Of a DNA stretch of 27,632 nucleotides, positions 15,815 to 23,228 are shown one piece after another. The notes under the pieces were generated by a model. It was not told the origin of the DNA and did no database searches. It saw only the letters and a program-made list of their open reading frames with translations. The stretch covers positions 1 to 27,632 of the forward strand of contig JBAVOR010000028.1 in assembly GCA_049692255.1 (NCBI GenBank), given 5' to 3'. The translations under genes and the position numbers were made by a program. Position 1 is the stretch's first letter. The number at the start of each line of letters is the position of its first letter. Source of the DNA: JBAVOR01 sp049692255 (GTDB lineage: Bacteria; Babelota; Babeliae; Babelales; JACPOV01).

Positions 15815-16306
15815 ATGAAACAGATGAAAATAGTACTATTGTTGAGTGGGGTTTGTTTGGTGCACGATTCGCTTATAGCCATAACCCACGAAGACAAAGG
15901 ATGCGAGCAGTCCCCACTGTTTGAATATGTGTGCCCGCACTACTATCTTTCGCAGATTGAACAGTTAGGGTTGCAATTAGTTGAAGACCTTGAGCTGATG
16001 ACCAAAGAATCGAATGTGGCAATTGAACGGGTGCTCGATGGCGATTATGTCTTAACAACAACAGAGAAGTTGGTGACGGTGACACAGCGATTAATAGAAG
16101 ATGAAAGTAAAACATACCACTATTTGCCCGACGATATTCAATATTTGCAACTGCTTATTAAGCAAGTGGAAGACAAGCTATTGCAAACAACACCGCGTTC
16201 GTGCGTTAAAGGGATTGTGCAGCTTGAGCAAGTATGTCATCATATTGCCACTGTTCAACAGTTGCTTGATCGGTTTTTGCAAACAAATATTGAATGTGCG
16301 CAATAA
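15815..16306 (+). CDS. small exported helical protein, unknown function
   Basis: 163 aa. Signal-like N-terminus (MKQMKIVLLLSGVCLVHDSL, then IAI), with GGAGGG before the ATG. The mature part is helical and acidic and has five Cys (CEQSPLFEYVC, SCVKGIVQLEQVC, ECAQ), an arrangement that would suit disulfides outside the cytoplasm. No family recognised. It stands alone after the ssb terminator and is convergent with the ankyrin gene, 6 bp from its stop. Confidence 0.72.
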   Translation: MKQMKIVLLLSGVCLVHDSLIAITHEDKGCEQSPLFEYVCPHYYLSQIEQLGLQLVEDLELMTKESNVAIERVLDGDYVLTTTEKLVTVTQRLIEDESKTYHYLPDDIQYLQLLIKQVEDKLLQTTPRSCVKGIVQLEQVCHHIATVQQLLDRFLQTNIECAQ

Positions 16307-16312
16307 AAGAAT

Positions 16313-17023
16313 TTATTTGCACTTTATGCACTTCTTAGCCAATTGTTCGAATTTTTTGAATTCTCCAAAATGAGCCTGCAAAACTATTTTTTCTTCTTGA
16401 CTGAATCCTTCAGAGTCTAGTCTAACTTTCCAGTTGCGTACTATCCTATCTACTGTTTCATGCAGTCGGGCTCTGAGTAAAAAGTCTTTAGATTTTTCAG
16501 GGGATTGTGTATGCATGGCATTCAGGAGGATAAAGAAACTGTCACGCGTGCTGTAATAGTCATCTAATAACGGTAATGGTCTTTGCATATAAGCACCATA
16601 TTTAAATCCTAAAGTTTCAATAGGAGACCGAAATGAATCATTTTCAAAAAAACTATCTGCACTGTTTGCCAGCAATAGACATATAATTTCTGGATATTTT
16701 TCTATGGTGGCTCTATGTAAGGCAGTAAACCCGGAGCTATTGGTACGATTAATTTCTATTTTTTCTGCACTTTGTGCATTTTCTTTATTGGGATCTAGCA
16801 ATGCTTTGACGAATTGTATTTTTCCTTCTGAAGAAGCAAGTGTGAGCGGAGTTTCTCCTGACCAATCTCGTTGATTAACGTCAACGGCTTGGCGTATTAA
16901 TGTTGTAAAAAGTTCAAAATCATCATGACCGATAGCATCTTGTAGTGAATACATAGCAAATGCACAGGAACCGCAGGTAAGTGATATACATAAAATAATT
17001 GATTGGATCATAGTAATAACCAT
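16313..17023 (-). CDS. secreted ankyrin-repeat protein
   Basis: 236 aa. Signal peptide at the N-terminus (MIQSIILCISLTCGSCAFA, residues 5-23). Then ankyrin repeats: SLQDAIGHDDFELFTTLIRQ with VDVNQRDWSGETPLTLASSE, GKIQFVKALLD, and GFTALHRATIEKYPEIICLL with NSADSFFENDSFRSPIETL. Consensus TPLxxA and TALHxA are visible. After the repeats comes a conserved-looking helical tail (FFILLNAMHTQ, RLHETVDRIVRNW) shared with the next gene. Start is ATG at 17023 or 17011, with only a weak AGAAAG upstream. Ankyrin repeats bind proteins, so a host-directed role is a fair inference but unproven. Confidence 0.82.
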   Translation of the reverse strand: MVITMIQSIILCISLTCGSCAFAMYSLQDAIGHDDFELFTTLIRQAVDVNQRDWSGETPLTLASSEGKIQFVKALLDPNKENAQSAEKIEINRTNSSGFTALHRATIEKYPEIICLLLANSADSFFENDSFRSPIETLGFKYGAYMQRPLPLLDDYYSTRDSFFILLNAMHTQSPEKSKDFLLRARLHETVDRIVRNWKVRLDSEGFSQEEKIVLQAHFGEFKKFEQLAKKCIKCK

Positions 17024-17177
17024 GGTGATTTATTTCTTTCTTGCATGGACGGTTCGCAATTGTACAGTATCTATCGAATAGCCTTCTGCTGCTCTTTTAT
17101 TCAATTTATCATGAATCTTGTAAAAAATAATTGGTATGTACCGAAAATGGTGAAATAATATCGATTTCTCTGTGTAG

Positions 17178-17732
17178 TCAATGTTTGATCGTATCATCGA
17201 GTGCTGTTGGATTATTAATAGAGGTAATTGCGGTTTGTTTAAATGCGTCCAGTTGTTGTTCGGTAATATGCTGGAGCTCTGGATGGAATGCTTTTTTTAG
17301 TTCGTATAAATTGCTGTACGCTTCTTCCACGGTGTGTATCAATTTTGCATTGTTTAATGTATAACGGTTTTCGCACTGAGCATGCATAGCGGCGAGCATA
17401 ATGAAAAATGTTTTTTTACCATCTTTATACTGTTTTTTTGCTGCGTACAGGGGAGAAAAAATAACCTCAATCGGTAACAGTTCATTTTTCGACTGAGCAA
17501 AAGGGTCTGCGCCCGCGCCAATGAGTAGTTGCGTTAAACGGGGGTCATGTGCATTGCACGCGTGATGCAAGGGAAGATAGCACGATTGCCCATGGCCTTT
17601 ATCTGTGGCATCTGTTGATTTGGGTGAGTATGGTTTAGGGGAACGTATAAGAGGGCCATCATATTTCACTTTATCTGCTGCATAAAAAAAATATGGTGTA
17701 AGGCATACAAGTAATAAGATTATTTTTTTCAT
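17178..17732 (-). CDS. secreted ankyrin-like protein, paralog of the 16313 gene
   Basis: 184 aa from the ATG at 17732, chosen because AAGGG precedes it and the protein then starts with a signal peptide (MKKIILLLVCLTPYFFYAAD). One to two ankyrin units are visible: YLPLHHACNAHDPRLTQLLI then GAGADPFAQSKNELLPIEV. The tail has FFIMLAAMHAQ followed by AKLIHTVEEAYSNLYELKK, which aligns with FFILLNAMHTQ and RLHETVDRIVRN in the neighbour. It therefore looks like a shortened paralog. A longer reading to 17819 overlaps the 17810 gene and is unlikely. Confidence 0.78.
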   Translation of the reverse strand: MKKIILLLVCLTPYFFYAADKVKYDGPLIRSPKPYSPKSTDATDKGHGQSCYLPLHHACNAHDPRLTQLLIGAGADPFAQSKNELLPIEVIFSPLYAAKKQYKDGKKTFFIMLAAMHAQCENRYTLNNAKLIHTVEEAYSNLYELKKAFHPELQHITEQQLDAFKQTAITSINNPTALDDTIKH

Positions 17733-17809
17733 AGCTACCCTTTTTATTATTGTAGTTAGTATTACCTTTTTCATGCTATAAGTATACATAATGCTGGTAG
17801 CAGATGCTA

Positions 17810-19072
17810 TCAAAAGCACCAGCTTAGATCGATGCCTAGGTAGGGCGCAGTCATAAGGGTATCAAAAATGCGCATGCCTCCAGTGGTAATATTACACCAA
17901 AGACCAACATGTGGTAATTTATCTGTACGCATGCAAGAAAAATCATATTCGAAATTGACATGAATGGTGTGTATACGCCAATGACCCAGCTGTGGATCTT
18001 TATTAAGTTTTCTAAGCGTAAGGGGAATAAAACTACTGCCTTCGATTATAGAGCGATCACGAGTATTAAAAGAATAACCGAGAATAAATGAAAACCCTCG
18101 CGCGATATGGTCTGCCTTAGCGTACACACTTGCTTGCCACACCGTGCCTGGGTCGATGCACACTTTTGCTTTGGTGAGCTTAATAAAACCGGTCTGGTCT
18201 GGCGCTGTTTGTATGCGTTCGGTGCTCGTTCTATTCAGTAGAAAAAGAGCCCCTACGTGAAAGCCCATGGTGATCCATTCTAAAATACCTGCTGACAGAT
18301 CAAATGAGACAGGAACTCCCCAGTAACCATTGTAACCGAGTGGCAATTCAAATGGATTATCGATATTTTTCCGTTTGCCAGTAGGTGCTAAAAATCCCCA
18401 TTGACCCGTGATATCAACGTAGTCCCAGACGGTAGTACCTTGATAGTTCCAGGTCCACCCAGCAAGCATTGTCAGATCTCCTACCCCCGCGTTCATAGTG
18501 CTATTAATATGAATATCATGACGGTTGAAGATTGCTTTCAGATTTTTTAATAGTTCCTGCCATGTACTGTTGTATGCAGTAAAAGGCCCTGCCAGGGGAG
18601 AAAGATCTTTGTAGCCTATTTCATCGATGCGCAATATGCGTATAGGCAGATGAAAGTGGAGAAAAAACCCATGGATAAGATTTTGGTAGTAATGGAGCAT
18701 GAACTCAACAATATGGAAATTACCCGTGAACGCGAGATGGGCGAATTCGTTATCTGCTGGTAATTTGCTCAATGCAATTAAAAGAGCGTCGAGTTCGTTT
18801 TCTGGTTCGAGATCTGGTGCATTCTTACCAAAAGCTATCATATTTTGGGTGCCGAAAATATCCAACAACGAAACCTTTTTACCGTCGCTATTGTACCCCT
18901 TGGTAGTAGTGCCGCTACCAAAGGAGCAATCAAAAGTGGTAAGCCAGTCTTGTTCAATGCGGGGCTCTGGCCATAGGTAAGCAGCACGATAAAAGTGCGG
19001 GTTATCGAAACTAGCGAAAACAAGTGGTGTGATGTTGAGTGCAACGTATAAAATTTTTATCACCGTACGCAT
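17810..19072 (-). CDS. secreted protein, candidate outer-membrane beta-barrel
   Basis: 420 aa, no named family. Signal peptide MRTVIKILYVALNITPLVFA. The body is rich in aromatic residues and Gly with alternating amphipathic strands (LTMLAGWTWNYQGTTVWDYV, GYWGVPVSFDLSAGILEW, ARGFSFILGYSFNTRD, IHTIHVNFEYDFSC), and the last residues are LSWCF, ending in Phe as outer-membrane barrel proteins usually do. This supports an outer-membrane location and an envelope with two membranes. AAGGGAG lies rather far (about 12 nt) before the ATG. It is upstream of the ankyrin genes on the same strand. Confidence 0.6.
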   Translation of the reverse strand: MRTVIKILYVALNITPLVFASFDNPHFYRAAYLWPEPRIEQDWLTTFDCSFGSGTTTKGYNSDGKKVSLLDIFGTQNMIAFGKNAPDLEPENELDALLIALSKLPADNEFAHLAFTGNFHIVEFMLHYYQNLIHGFFLHFHLPIRILRIDEIGYKDLSPLAGPFTAYNSTWQELLKNLKAIFNRHDIHINSTMNAGVGDLTMLAGWTWNYQGTTVWDYVDITGQWGFLAPTGKRKNIDNPFELPLGYNGYWGVPVSFDLSAGILEWITMGFHVGALFLLNRTSTERIQTAPDQTGFIKLTKAKVCIDPGTVWQASVYAKADHIARGFSFILGYSFNTRDRSIIEGSSFIPLTLRKLNKDPQLGHWRIHTIHVNFEYDFSCMRTDKLPHVGLWCNITTGGMRIFDTLMTAPYLGIDLSWCF

Positions 19073-19135
19073 GGAATATAGTTCTCCCTTTTTTAAGACG
19101 ATAGTTGTTGTATTAGTTCAGTGCGGCACATTTTT

Positions 19136-19202
19136 GCGCTCGTCCTGAGCCCGTCGAAGGATATCGAGCGCTCATGTCCCTCGACAAGCTCGGGATGAGC
19201 GC
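19136..19202. repeat. long palindromic intergenic repeat
   Basis: The left arm GCGCTCGTCCTGAGCCCGTC plus GAAGGA (19136-19161) faces the right arm TCCCTCGACAAGCTCGGGAT plus GAGCGC (19177-19202). 21 of 26 positions pair, and two more make G-T pairs. The 15-bp loop contains a further GAGCGCTC palindrome. Related elements lie at 13282 and 13386. It sits between divergent genes. Confidence 0.75.
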
Positions 19203-19261
19203 TATCTGCTATGCTATTGAAATTTTGTTCATTAACCCTAGCCTAAATCATGCGTTATATA

Positions 19262-19290
19262 TTGTCACCATTCTTCCCTTCGTTTATACT
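19262..19290 (+). promoter_or_regulatory. sigma70-type promoter for grpE
   Basis: TTGTCA (19262-19267) and TATACT (19285-19290) with exactly 17 bp between, each 5 of 6 to consensus, 40 bp upstream of the grpE ATG. The -35 is the same hexamer as that of the GH18 gene promoter. Confidence 0.65.
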
Positions 19291-19330
19291 AAATCAAGTA
19301 CCGTAAATCGTTTATTAGTAAGGAATTTCT

Positions 19331-19840
19331 ATGTCTGACACATCAAATCACACTCCCGAAACTCCTCTCACTCAAGAGGCGCATACTAATACCACAGCAG
19401 TTCAAGAAGCCTTAGAGCTGTGCAAGGTAGAAAGTGCAGAATGGAAAGAAAAATATGCACGACTTGCGGCAGATTATCAAAACTTTCAAAAACGGCTTGA
19501 GCGTGAATATGCAGCAATTAAGCGTAACGTTCAATCATCATTGTTGCTCGATTTTTTAACCGTGTTAGACAACGTTGAACGTGCATTGCAAGTGCCAGAT
19601 AACAGTGGTTCATGGCGCTCCGGTATTGAACTGGTGCGCAAAGAAATGCTCAAAGTGTTGCAAAAGCATGGGGTAACGCCGATGGAAGCAACAAGCACAT
19701 TTAATCCAGAACTGCATGAAGCAATTATGTATACCGAATCGGCAGATCATGCTTCGGGGACTATTGTGCAAGTACTTGAACAAGGATATATGCTCAACGG
19801 CATAGTCTTGCGCCCAGCAAAGGTTTCTGTAGCTCGTTAA
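19331..19840 (+). CDS. grpE: nucleotide exchange factor GrpE
   Basis: 169 aa. GrpE releases ADP from DnaK in the Hsp70 cycle. An acidic, disordered N-terminus is followed by the long dimer helix (WKEKYARLAADYQNFQKRLE, REYAAIKRNVQ), the family core LLDFLTVLDNVERAL, and the C-terminal beta domain HEAIMYTESADHASGTIVQV with the usual end LNGIVLRPAKVSV. AAGGA precedes the ATG and a strong promoter lies upstream. dnaK and dnaJ are not in the window. Confidence 0.96.
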   Translation: MSDTSNHTPETPLTQEAHTNTTAVQEALELCKVESAEWKEKYARLAADYQNFQKRLEREYAAIKRNVQSSLLLDFLTVLDNVERALQVPDNSGSWRSGIELVRKEMLKVLQKHGVTPMEATSTFNPELHEAIMYTESADHASGTIVQVLEQGYMLNGIVLRPAKVSVAR

Positions 19841-19896
19841 GCACTCTATTTTGCCACTTGCCCAAACAAATATCTTGTATTCATAAAAGGGTAATG

Positions 19897-20766
19897 ATGA
19901 AACAGTATCTTTTTTTCTTATTGTGCATCAGTAATACACTACTTTTTGGCATGGAACCAAATACAAGCGAGGAAGAAAAAAACGCAAGGGCGGCGGTAGA
20001 AAAGATCTGGTTTAATGCCTGTACCATTGATGCTACCAATGATGGACATACAAAGCAGGTGTATGATGTGCAATTTACTCCAGATGGTGAATTTTTTATT
20101 TCTTCTTCTGCGGATCAAACCATAAAAATTTTTGATATGACTACGATGAAATGCGTGCATGCATGGGGTAAAAAATATGACGGGTATGATGCTGCCGGAG
20201 GCTTTTTGGCCATAAGCCCCGACGGCAAATGGTTTGCAGCATCACAATTTCCATTCGTGGGTTCGGCAAAATCGGAACTGCCTAATGAGAATATAGTTGA
20301 GTTATATGATTTAGTTAGTCGCGAATTTGTTGATAGCGTGGCATGTGATTATGGTGTGTACAAAATGCTTTTTAATAAAGAAGGTACCCATTTTTCTTGT
20401 ATGCACGGTTTAGATGATACGGTCTTTGCTGTTCCTGCCATGAAAGAAGATGCAAGCGTAAAAATTTCATGGCAGGGATTAGACGCCTACATTGCCAATA
20501 GTCCGGACGGCAGATGGAAAGCTCACCGCGATGGGAATGATATATATATTGCAAAAACAGAGAATGCCAACATAAGACTTTATGACGATTATGAATATGA
20601 CTCATTGACAATGGAATATAATTTTAAAGAATCAACAGTGTTAGATAAAAATAATGGAGGGCACATGGACAGGGTAAACAGCATTCAATTTAGCCCCAAC
20701 AGCCGATGGCTTATTTCTAGCTCGTATGACAATACAATCAAGTTGTTTAAGCAACCCGAGGTGTAA
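19897..20766 (+). CDS. secreted WD40-repeat protein, C-terminal tail shifted out of frame
   Basis: 289 aa from the ATG at 19897, which follows AAAAGGG and begins a signal peptide (MKQYLFFLLCISNTLLFG). WD40-type units: GHTKQVYDVQFTPDGEFFIS then SSADQTIKIFD (50-80), weaker degenerate units in the middle (GGFLAISPDGKWFAAS), and GHMDRVNSIQFSPNSRWLIS then SSYDNTIKLF at the end. With three to four units it is short for a closed propeller. The protein stops at KLFKQPEV, where the neighbouring paralog continues. The continuation is found in another frame directly downstream. WD40 units are protein-binding. It follows grpE by 56 bp on the same strand. Confidence 0.8.
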   Translation: MKQYLFFLLCISNTLLFGMEPNTSEEEKNARAAVEKIWFNACTIDATNDGHTKQVYDVQFTPDGEFFISSSADQTIKIFDMTTMKCVHAWGKKYDGYDAAGGFLAISPDGKWFAASQFPFVGSAKSELPNENIVELYDLVSREFVDSVACDYGVYKMLFNKEGTHFSCMHGLDDTVFAVPAMKEDASVKISWQGLDAYIANSPDGRWKAHRDGNDIYIAKTENANIRLYDDYEYDSLTMEYNFKESTVLDKNNGGHMDRVNSIQFSPNSRWLISSSYDNTIKLFKQPEV

Positions 20767-20771
20767 AAAAT

Positions 20772-20906
20772 ATGAAGCAAGCGGTGCTCTGCATTGAACG
20801 GTATATTGAAAAGAAGCCATTTACTTTAAAAAGAAAAAGTAAATGTGCAAAAGCATATCGAGCGCTGTCGACTGCAGAACAAACATACGTAGGAACGTTA
20901 GTTTAA
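20772..20906 (+). pseudogene. out-of-frame C-terminal tail of the 19897 WD40 protein
   Basis: A 44-codon reading frame (MKQAVLCIERYIEKK, then PFTLKRKSKCAKAYRALSTA, ending EQTYVGTLV). Joined to the end of the WD40 protein it lines up without gaps with the paralog: KLF-KQPEV-KNMKQAVLCIERYIE against KLF-THANL-ENIIQALECLKHARE, sharing the positions N, Q, A, C and E. Removing one GT from the GTGT at 20761-20764 joins the frames exactly. No ribosome-binding site precedes its own ATG. I read it as a frameshifted tail. An independent small gene is less likely. Confidence 0.6.
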
Positions 20907-20939
20907 AAAACAGTAAGCAATAATAAAAAAGGAGAAATC

Positions 20940-22001
20940 ATGCACATAGTTTTTTTTCTATTACTATGCATCACGCAATCGTTGTTTGGTATGGAACAAG
21001 AACCAAATAATGCAATAGTGTTAGCGCTGCCAGTAGCACTGTGCAGATATGCGTTCATTAGAGACTGGTACGAGGATATACACCTGACTCAAATTGCACA
21101 TAAAATGATGCAAAGAGAGGAGACGGTAGCATTATTGCAAAACCCTGCATTGCTAGATACGCAGTTTGTATTAACGGAAGATCAAAAAAAGATAGTTGCT
21201 CAAAAAATAAGCGATAGAACGTGGTATCATGCCTTCACCATTGGCAAAAAAGAGGGTGGGCATACAAAGCAGGTTAACAAGGTCCTATGGACTCCTGATG
21301 GTACCCATTTGATTTCTTGTTCGAATGACAAAACAGTTAAGTTGTTCGATATCAATACCCAGCGCTGTGAACATACCTGGGCTCATACGAATGAAGGGTT
21401 TGATAAGGAAGTTTTTTCTGTCTCGATAAGCAATGATGGAAAGCTCATGGTGGCAGGTGCAAAAGATAGCATGTGCATCAAATTGTATGATGTAACAACA
21501 CGCGCCTGTATAAGAACTTTGGTTGAAAATGGCAAAGGGGTTGGTGGCATTACATTCAGTGATGACAACAAACAACTCATTGTAACTTCAGATGATTGGG
21601 TGGAAACGATTTACAGCGTACCCGATTTACGTCCGCTGAGTGCCTCGCATGCTATTGACCCGTACACGTATACAGGAATTAACTGGACTGATGCGAGTTC
21701 TGACAGAAAATATAGTTGCTTGCGTTCACGTGACACATTGTTTATATATGGCTGCAAAGAGAAATGGCCGCTTGCTTACTATTATTCGTCAGATAATAGT
21801 GATGTTACGAGTGCTTATTTTAGCCCCAATAGCCGCTTTATTGCAACCAGCTGGGCTGACCATACTATCAAATTATTTACTCACGCAAATCTAGAAAACA
21901 TAATCCAAGCATTGGAATGCCTCAAGCATGCAAGAGAAGATGAACGGGGAAGCGCATCTTCATTGATATGTAAAAAATTGTCGCAGTATGACGAGCAATG
22001 A
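20940..22001 (+). CDS. secreted WD40-repeat protein, paralog of the 19897 gene
   Basis: 353 aa, AAGGAG five bases before the ATG, signal peptide MHIVFFLLLCITQSLFG. An N-terminal helical segment not seen in the neighbour (ALCRYAFIRDWYEDIHLTQI) precedes WD40 units: GHTKQVNKVLWTPDGTHLIS then CSNDKTVKLFD, VFSVSISNDGKLMVAGAKDS then CIKLYD, GVGGITFSDDNKQLIVTSDD, and VTSAYFSPNSRFIATSWADH then TIKLF. A helical tail follows. Both proteins share the sequence LFGME after the signal peptide. Tandem paralogs suggest local duplication. Host-directed protein binding is an inference. Confidence 0.85.
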   Translation: MHIVFFLLLCITQSLFGMEQEPNNAIVLALPVALCRYAFIRDWYEDIHLTQIAHKMMQREETVALLQNPALLDTQFVLTEDQKKIVAQKISDRTWYHAFTIGKKEGGHTKQVNKVLWTPDGTHLISCSNDKTVKLFDINTQRCEHTWAHTNEGFDKEVFSVSISNDGKLMVAGAKDSMCIKLYDVTTRACIRTLVENGKGVGGITFSDDNKQLIVTSDDWVETIYSVPDLRPLSASHAIDPYTYTGINWTDASSDRKYSCLRSRDTLFIYGCKEKWPLAYYYSSDNSDVTSAYFSPNSRFIATSWADHTIKLFTHANLENIIQALECLKHAREDERGSASSLICKKLSQYDEQ

Positions 22002-22005
22002 AACG

Positions 22006-23091
22006 CTATCGTTTAAAGTAGCTTAAGATACCAACGATCAGTTCAGTAAAAATAAGCACCACGATTAAAATGGAGAGCAGATCTTCACGTACTGCTTCCA
22101 GCTTGTTTTGATATACTTGGTGAATATCTTTGATGATATCTAACTTGCTGCCAATCGATTCTTTCCATTTGGGCAGGTCGAGTGTTTCAACAAGTACCTG
22201 GTACGTTTCGGTAACATACACATCACCGGATGCTTTTACCGCACTTTCTAATCGTTCAATAATGGCAGAAATTTCTACCCGCAACATGCCTAAGTCGCTA
22301 ATCGGGTCTCGCATCCAGGCGCCAACAATGGGTAAGTATGCTTTAATAGACACAGCAGTAATGTTGCGTTGATAGACCACATTGAGTTGTTGGTCAAGTA
22401 AGCGATCATAATATTGCAGTTCTACTTTTTGAATATTGGCGAACTCGAACAGTTCTAATAGATCTTCATATTCGCTGTCATACAAGAATGCGCTATCGAT
22501 ATCAATGACAATCATATCACCGCGGTAGTAACCGATGGTTGATTCTAAGATCGCATTTTTTTGATATTCAGAAAGTGATTCTGTCTCAAAGCGGAGCAGT
22601 GAGGCGATGATGCCCCCATATTCCCGCTTAAATTCGCTAATGCTCGTATTGGCTGATTGTTGATCTACTTGGATGAGCACATACGATGAACGTAGATGAA
22701 AAAAGCGTGGTTGTTTAATAAACTTTTTAATTTTTTTAAACACGAGATGCGCGTCTTCAACGCTTTGTTCACGAAACGCAATATCCACTTCATTTAACTG
22801 TTCGCGCAAGTTTTCAAGCGTATCAGCGAATGGAATGCGATATGCGAGTGAAATAACGCCAAAGTTGTGTAGTTTTGCACCAATGGAATGAGAGCTTGTG
22901 TGCGGGTGCGGTAAATCGATAGCCAATGGTACGTGGTAGCCTTTAAAATATTTAGCTAAGTTCAATGGGCGCGTCAAAATGGTGTTCGATTGTTCGATAG
23001 CACCGAGGTCGATATCTTCGCCCACGTCATACGCATAGTAGACAAAAATGTTGCCTGTCATGCGGGTGTTTTGTTCATTTGATTGATTCAT
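22006..23091 (-). CDS. RMD1/DUF155-like protein with C-terminal membrane anchor
   Basis: 361 aa from the ATG at 23091, chosen because TAGGA lies before it (an upstream TTG at 23112 is also in frame). The pattern resembles the RMD1/RMND1 (DUF155) family, whose eukaryotic members act in mitochondria: an N-terminal segment with FVYYAYDVGEDIDLGAI, a central HNFGVISLAYRIPF strand, long helices, and a single C-terminal membrane segment (LLSILIVVLIFTELIVGILS) followed by a short basic end YFKR. I see no enzyme motif. The biochemical role is unknown even in the family. Its stop faces the WD40 gene stop 4 bp away. Confidence 0.5.
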   Translation of the reverse strand: MNQSNEQNTRMTGNIFVYYAYDVGEDIDLGAIEQSNTILTRPLNLAKYFKGYHVPLAIDLPHPHTSSHSIGAKLHNFGVISLAYRIPFADTLENLREQLNEVDIAFREQSVEDAHLVFKKIKKFIKQPRFFHLRSSYVLIQVDQQSANTSISEFKREYGGIIASLLRFETESLSEYQKNAILESTIGYYRGDMIVIDIDSAFLYDSEYEDLLELFEFANIQKVELQYYDRLLDQQLNVVYQRNITAVSIKAYLPIVGAWMRDPISDLGMLRVEISAIIERLESAVKASGDVYVTETYQVLVETLDLPKWKESIGSKLDIIKDIHQVYQNKLEAVREDLLSILIVVLIFTELIVGILSYFKR

Positions 23092-23141
23092 TTTTTTCCT
23101 ACGCTTAATCAACGCTGGCGCGTTGCTATAAATACATTCTC

Positions 23142-23162
23142 GCGCTCATCCATCATGAGCGC
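23142..23162. repeat. perfect stem-loop upstream of the 22006 gene
   Basis: GCGCTCAT and ATGAGCGC form a perfect 8-bp stem with a 5-nt loop CCATC. It lies between lepA and the next minus-strand gene. The GCGCTCA/TGAGCGC ends are the same as those of the 13282 repeat, so it may be a minimal member of that family. It could also end lepA transcription, but no T run follows on that strand. Confidence 0.6.
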
Positions 23163-23228
23163 ATTTTAGCGTTTTTAGTTTACTAACCAATGTTCATCGT
23201 ACATAACTTGCATGGCGCAGTGCAATTG

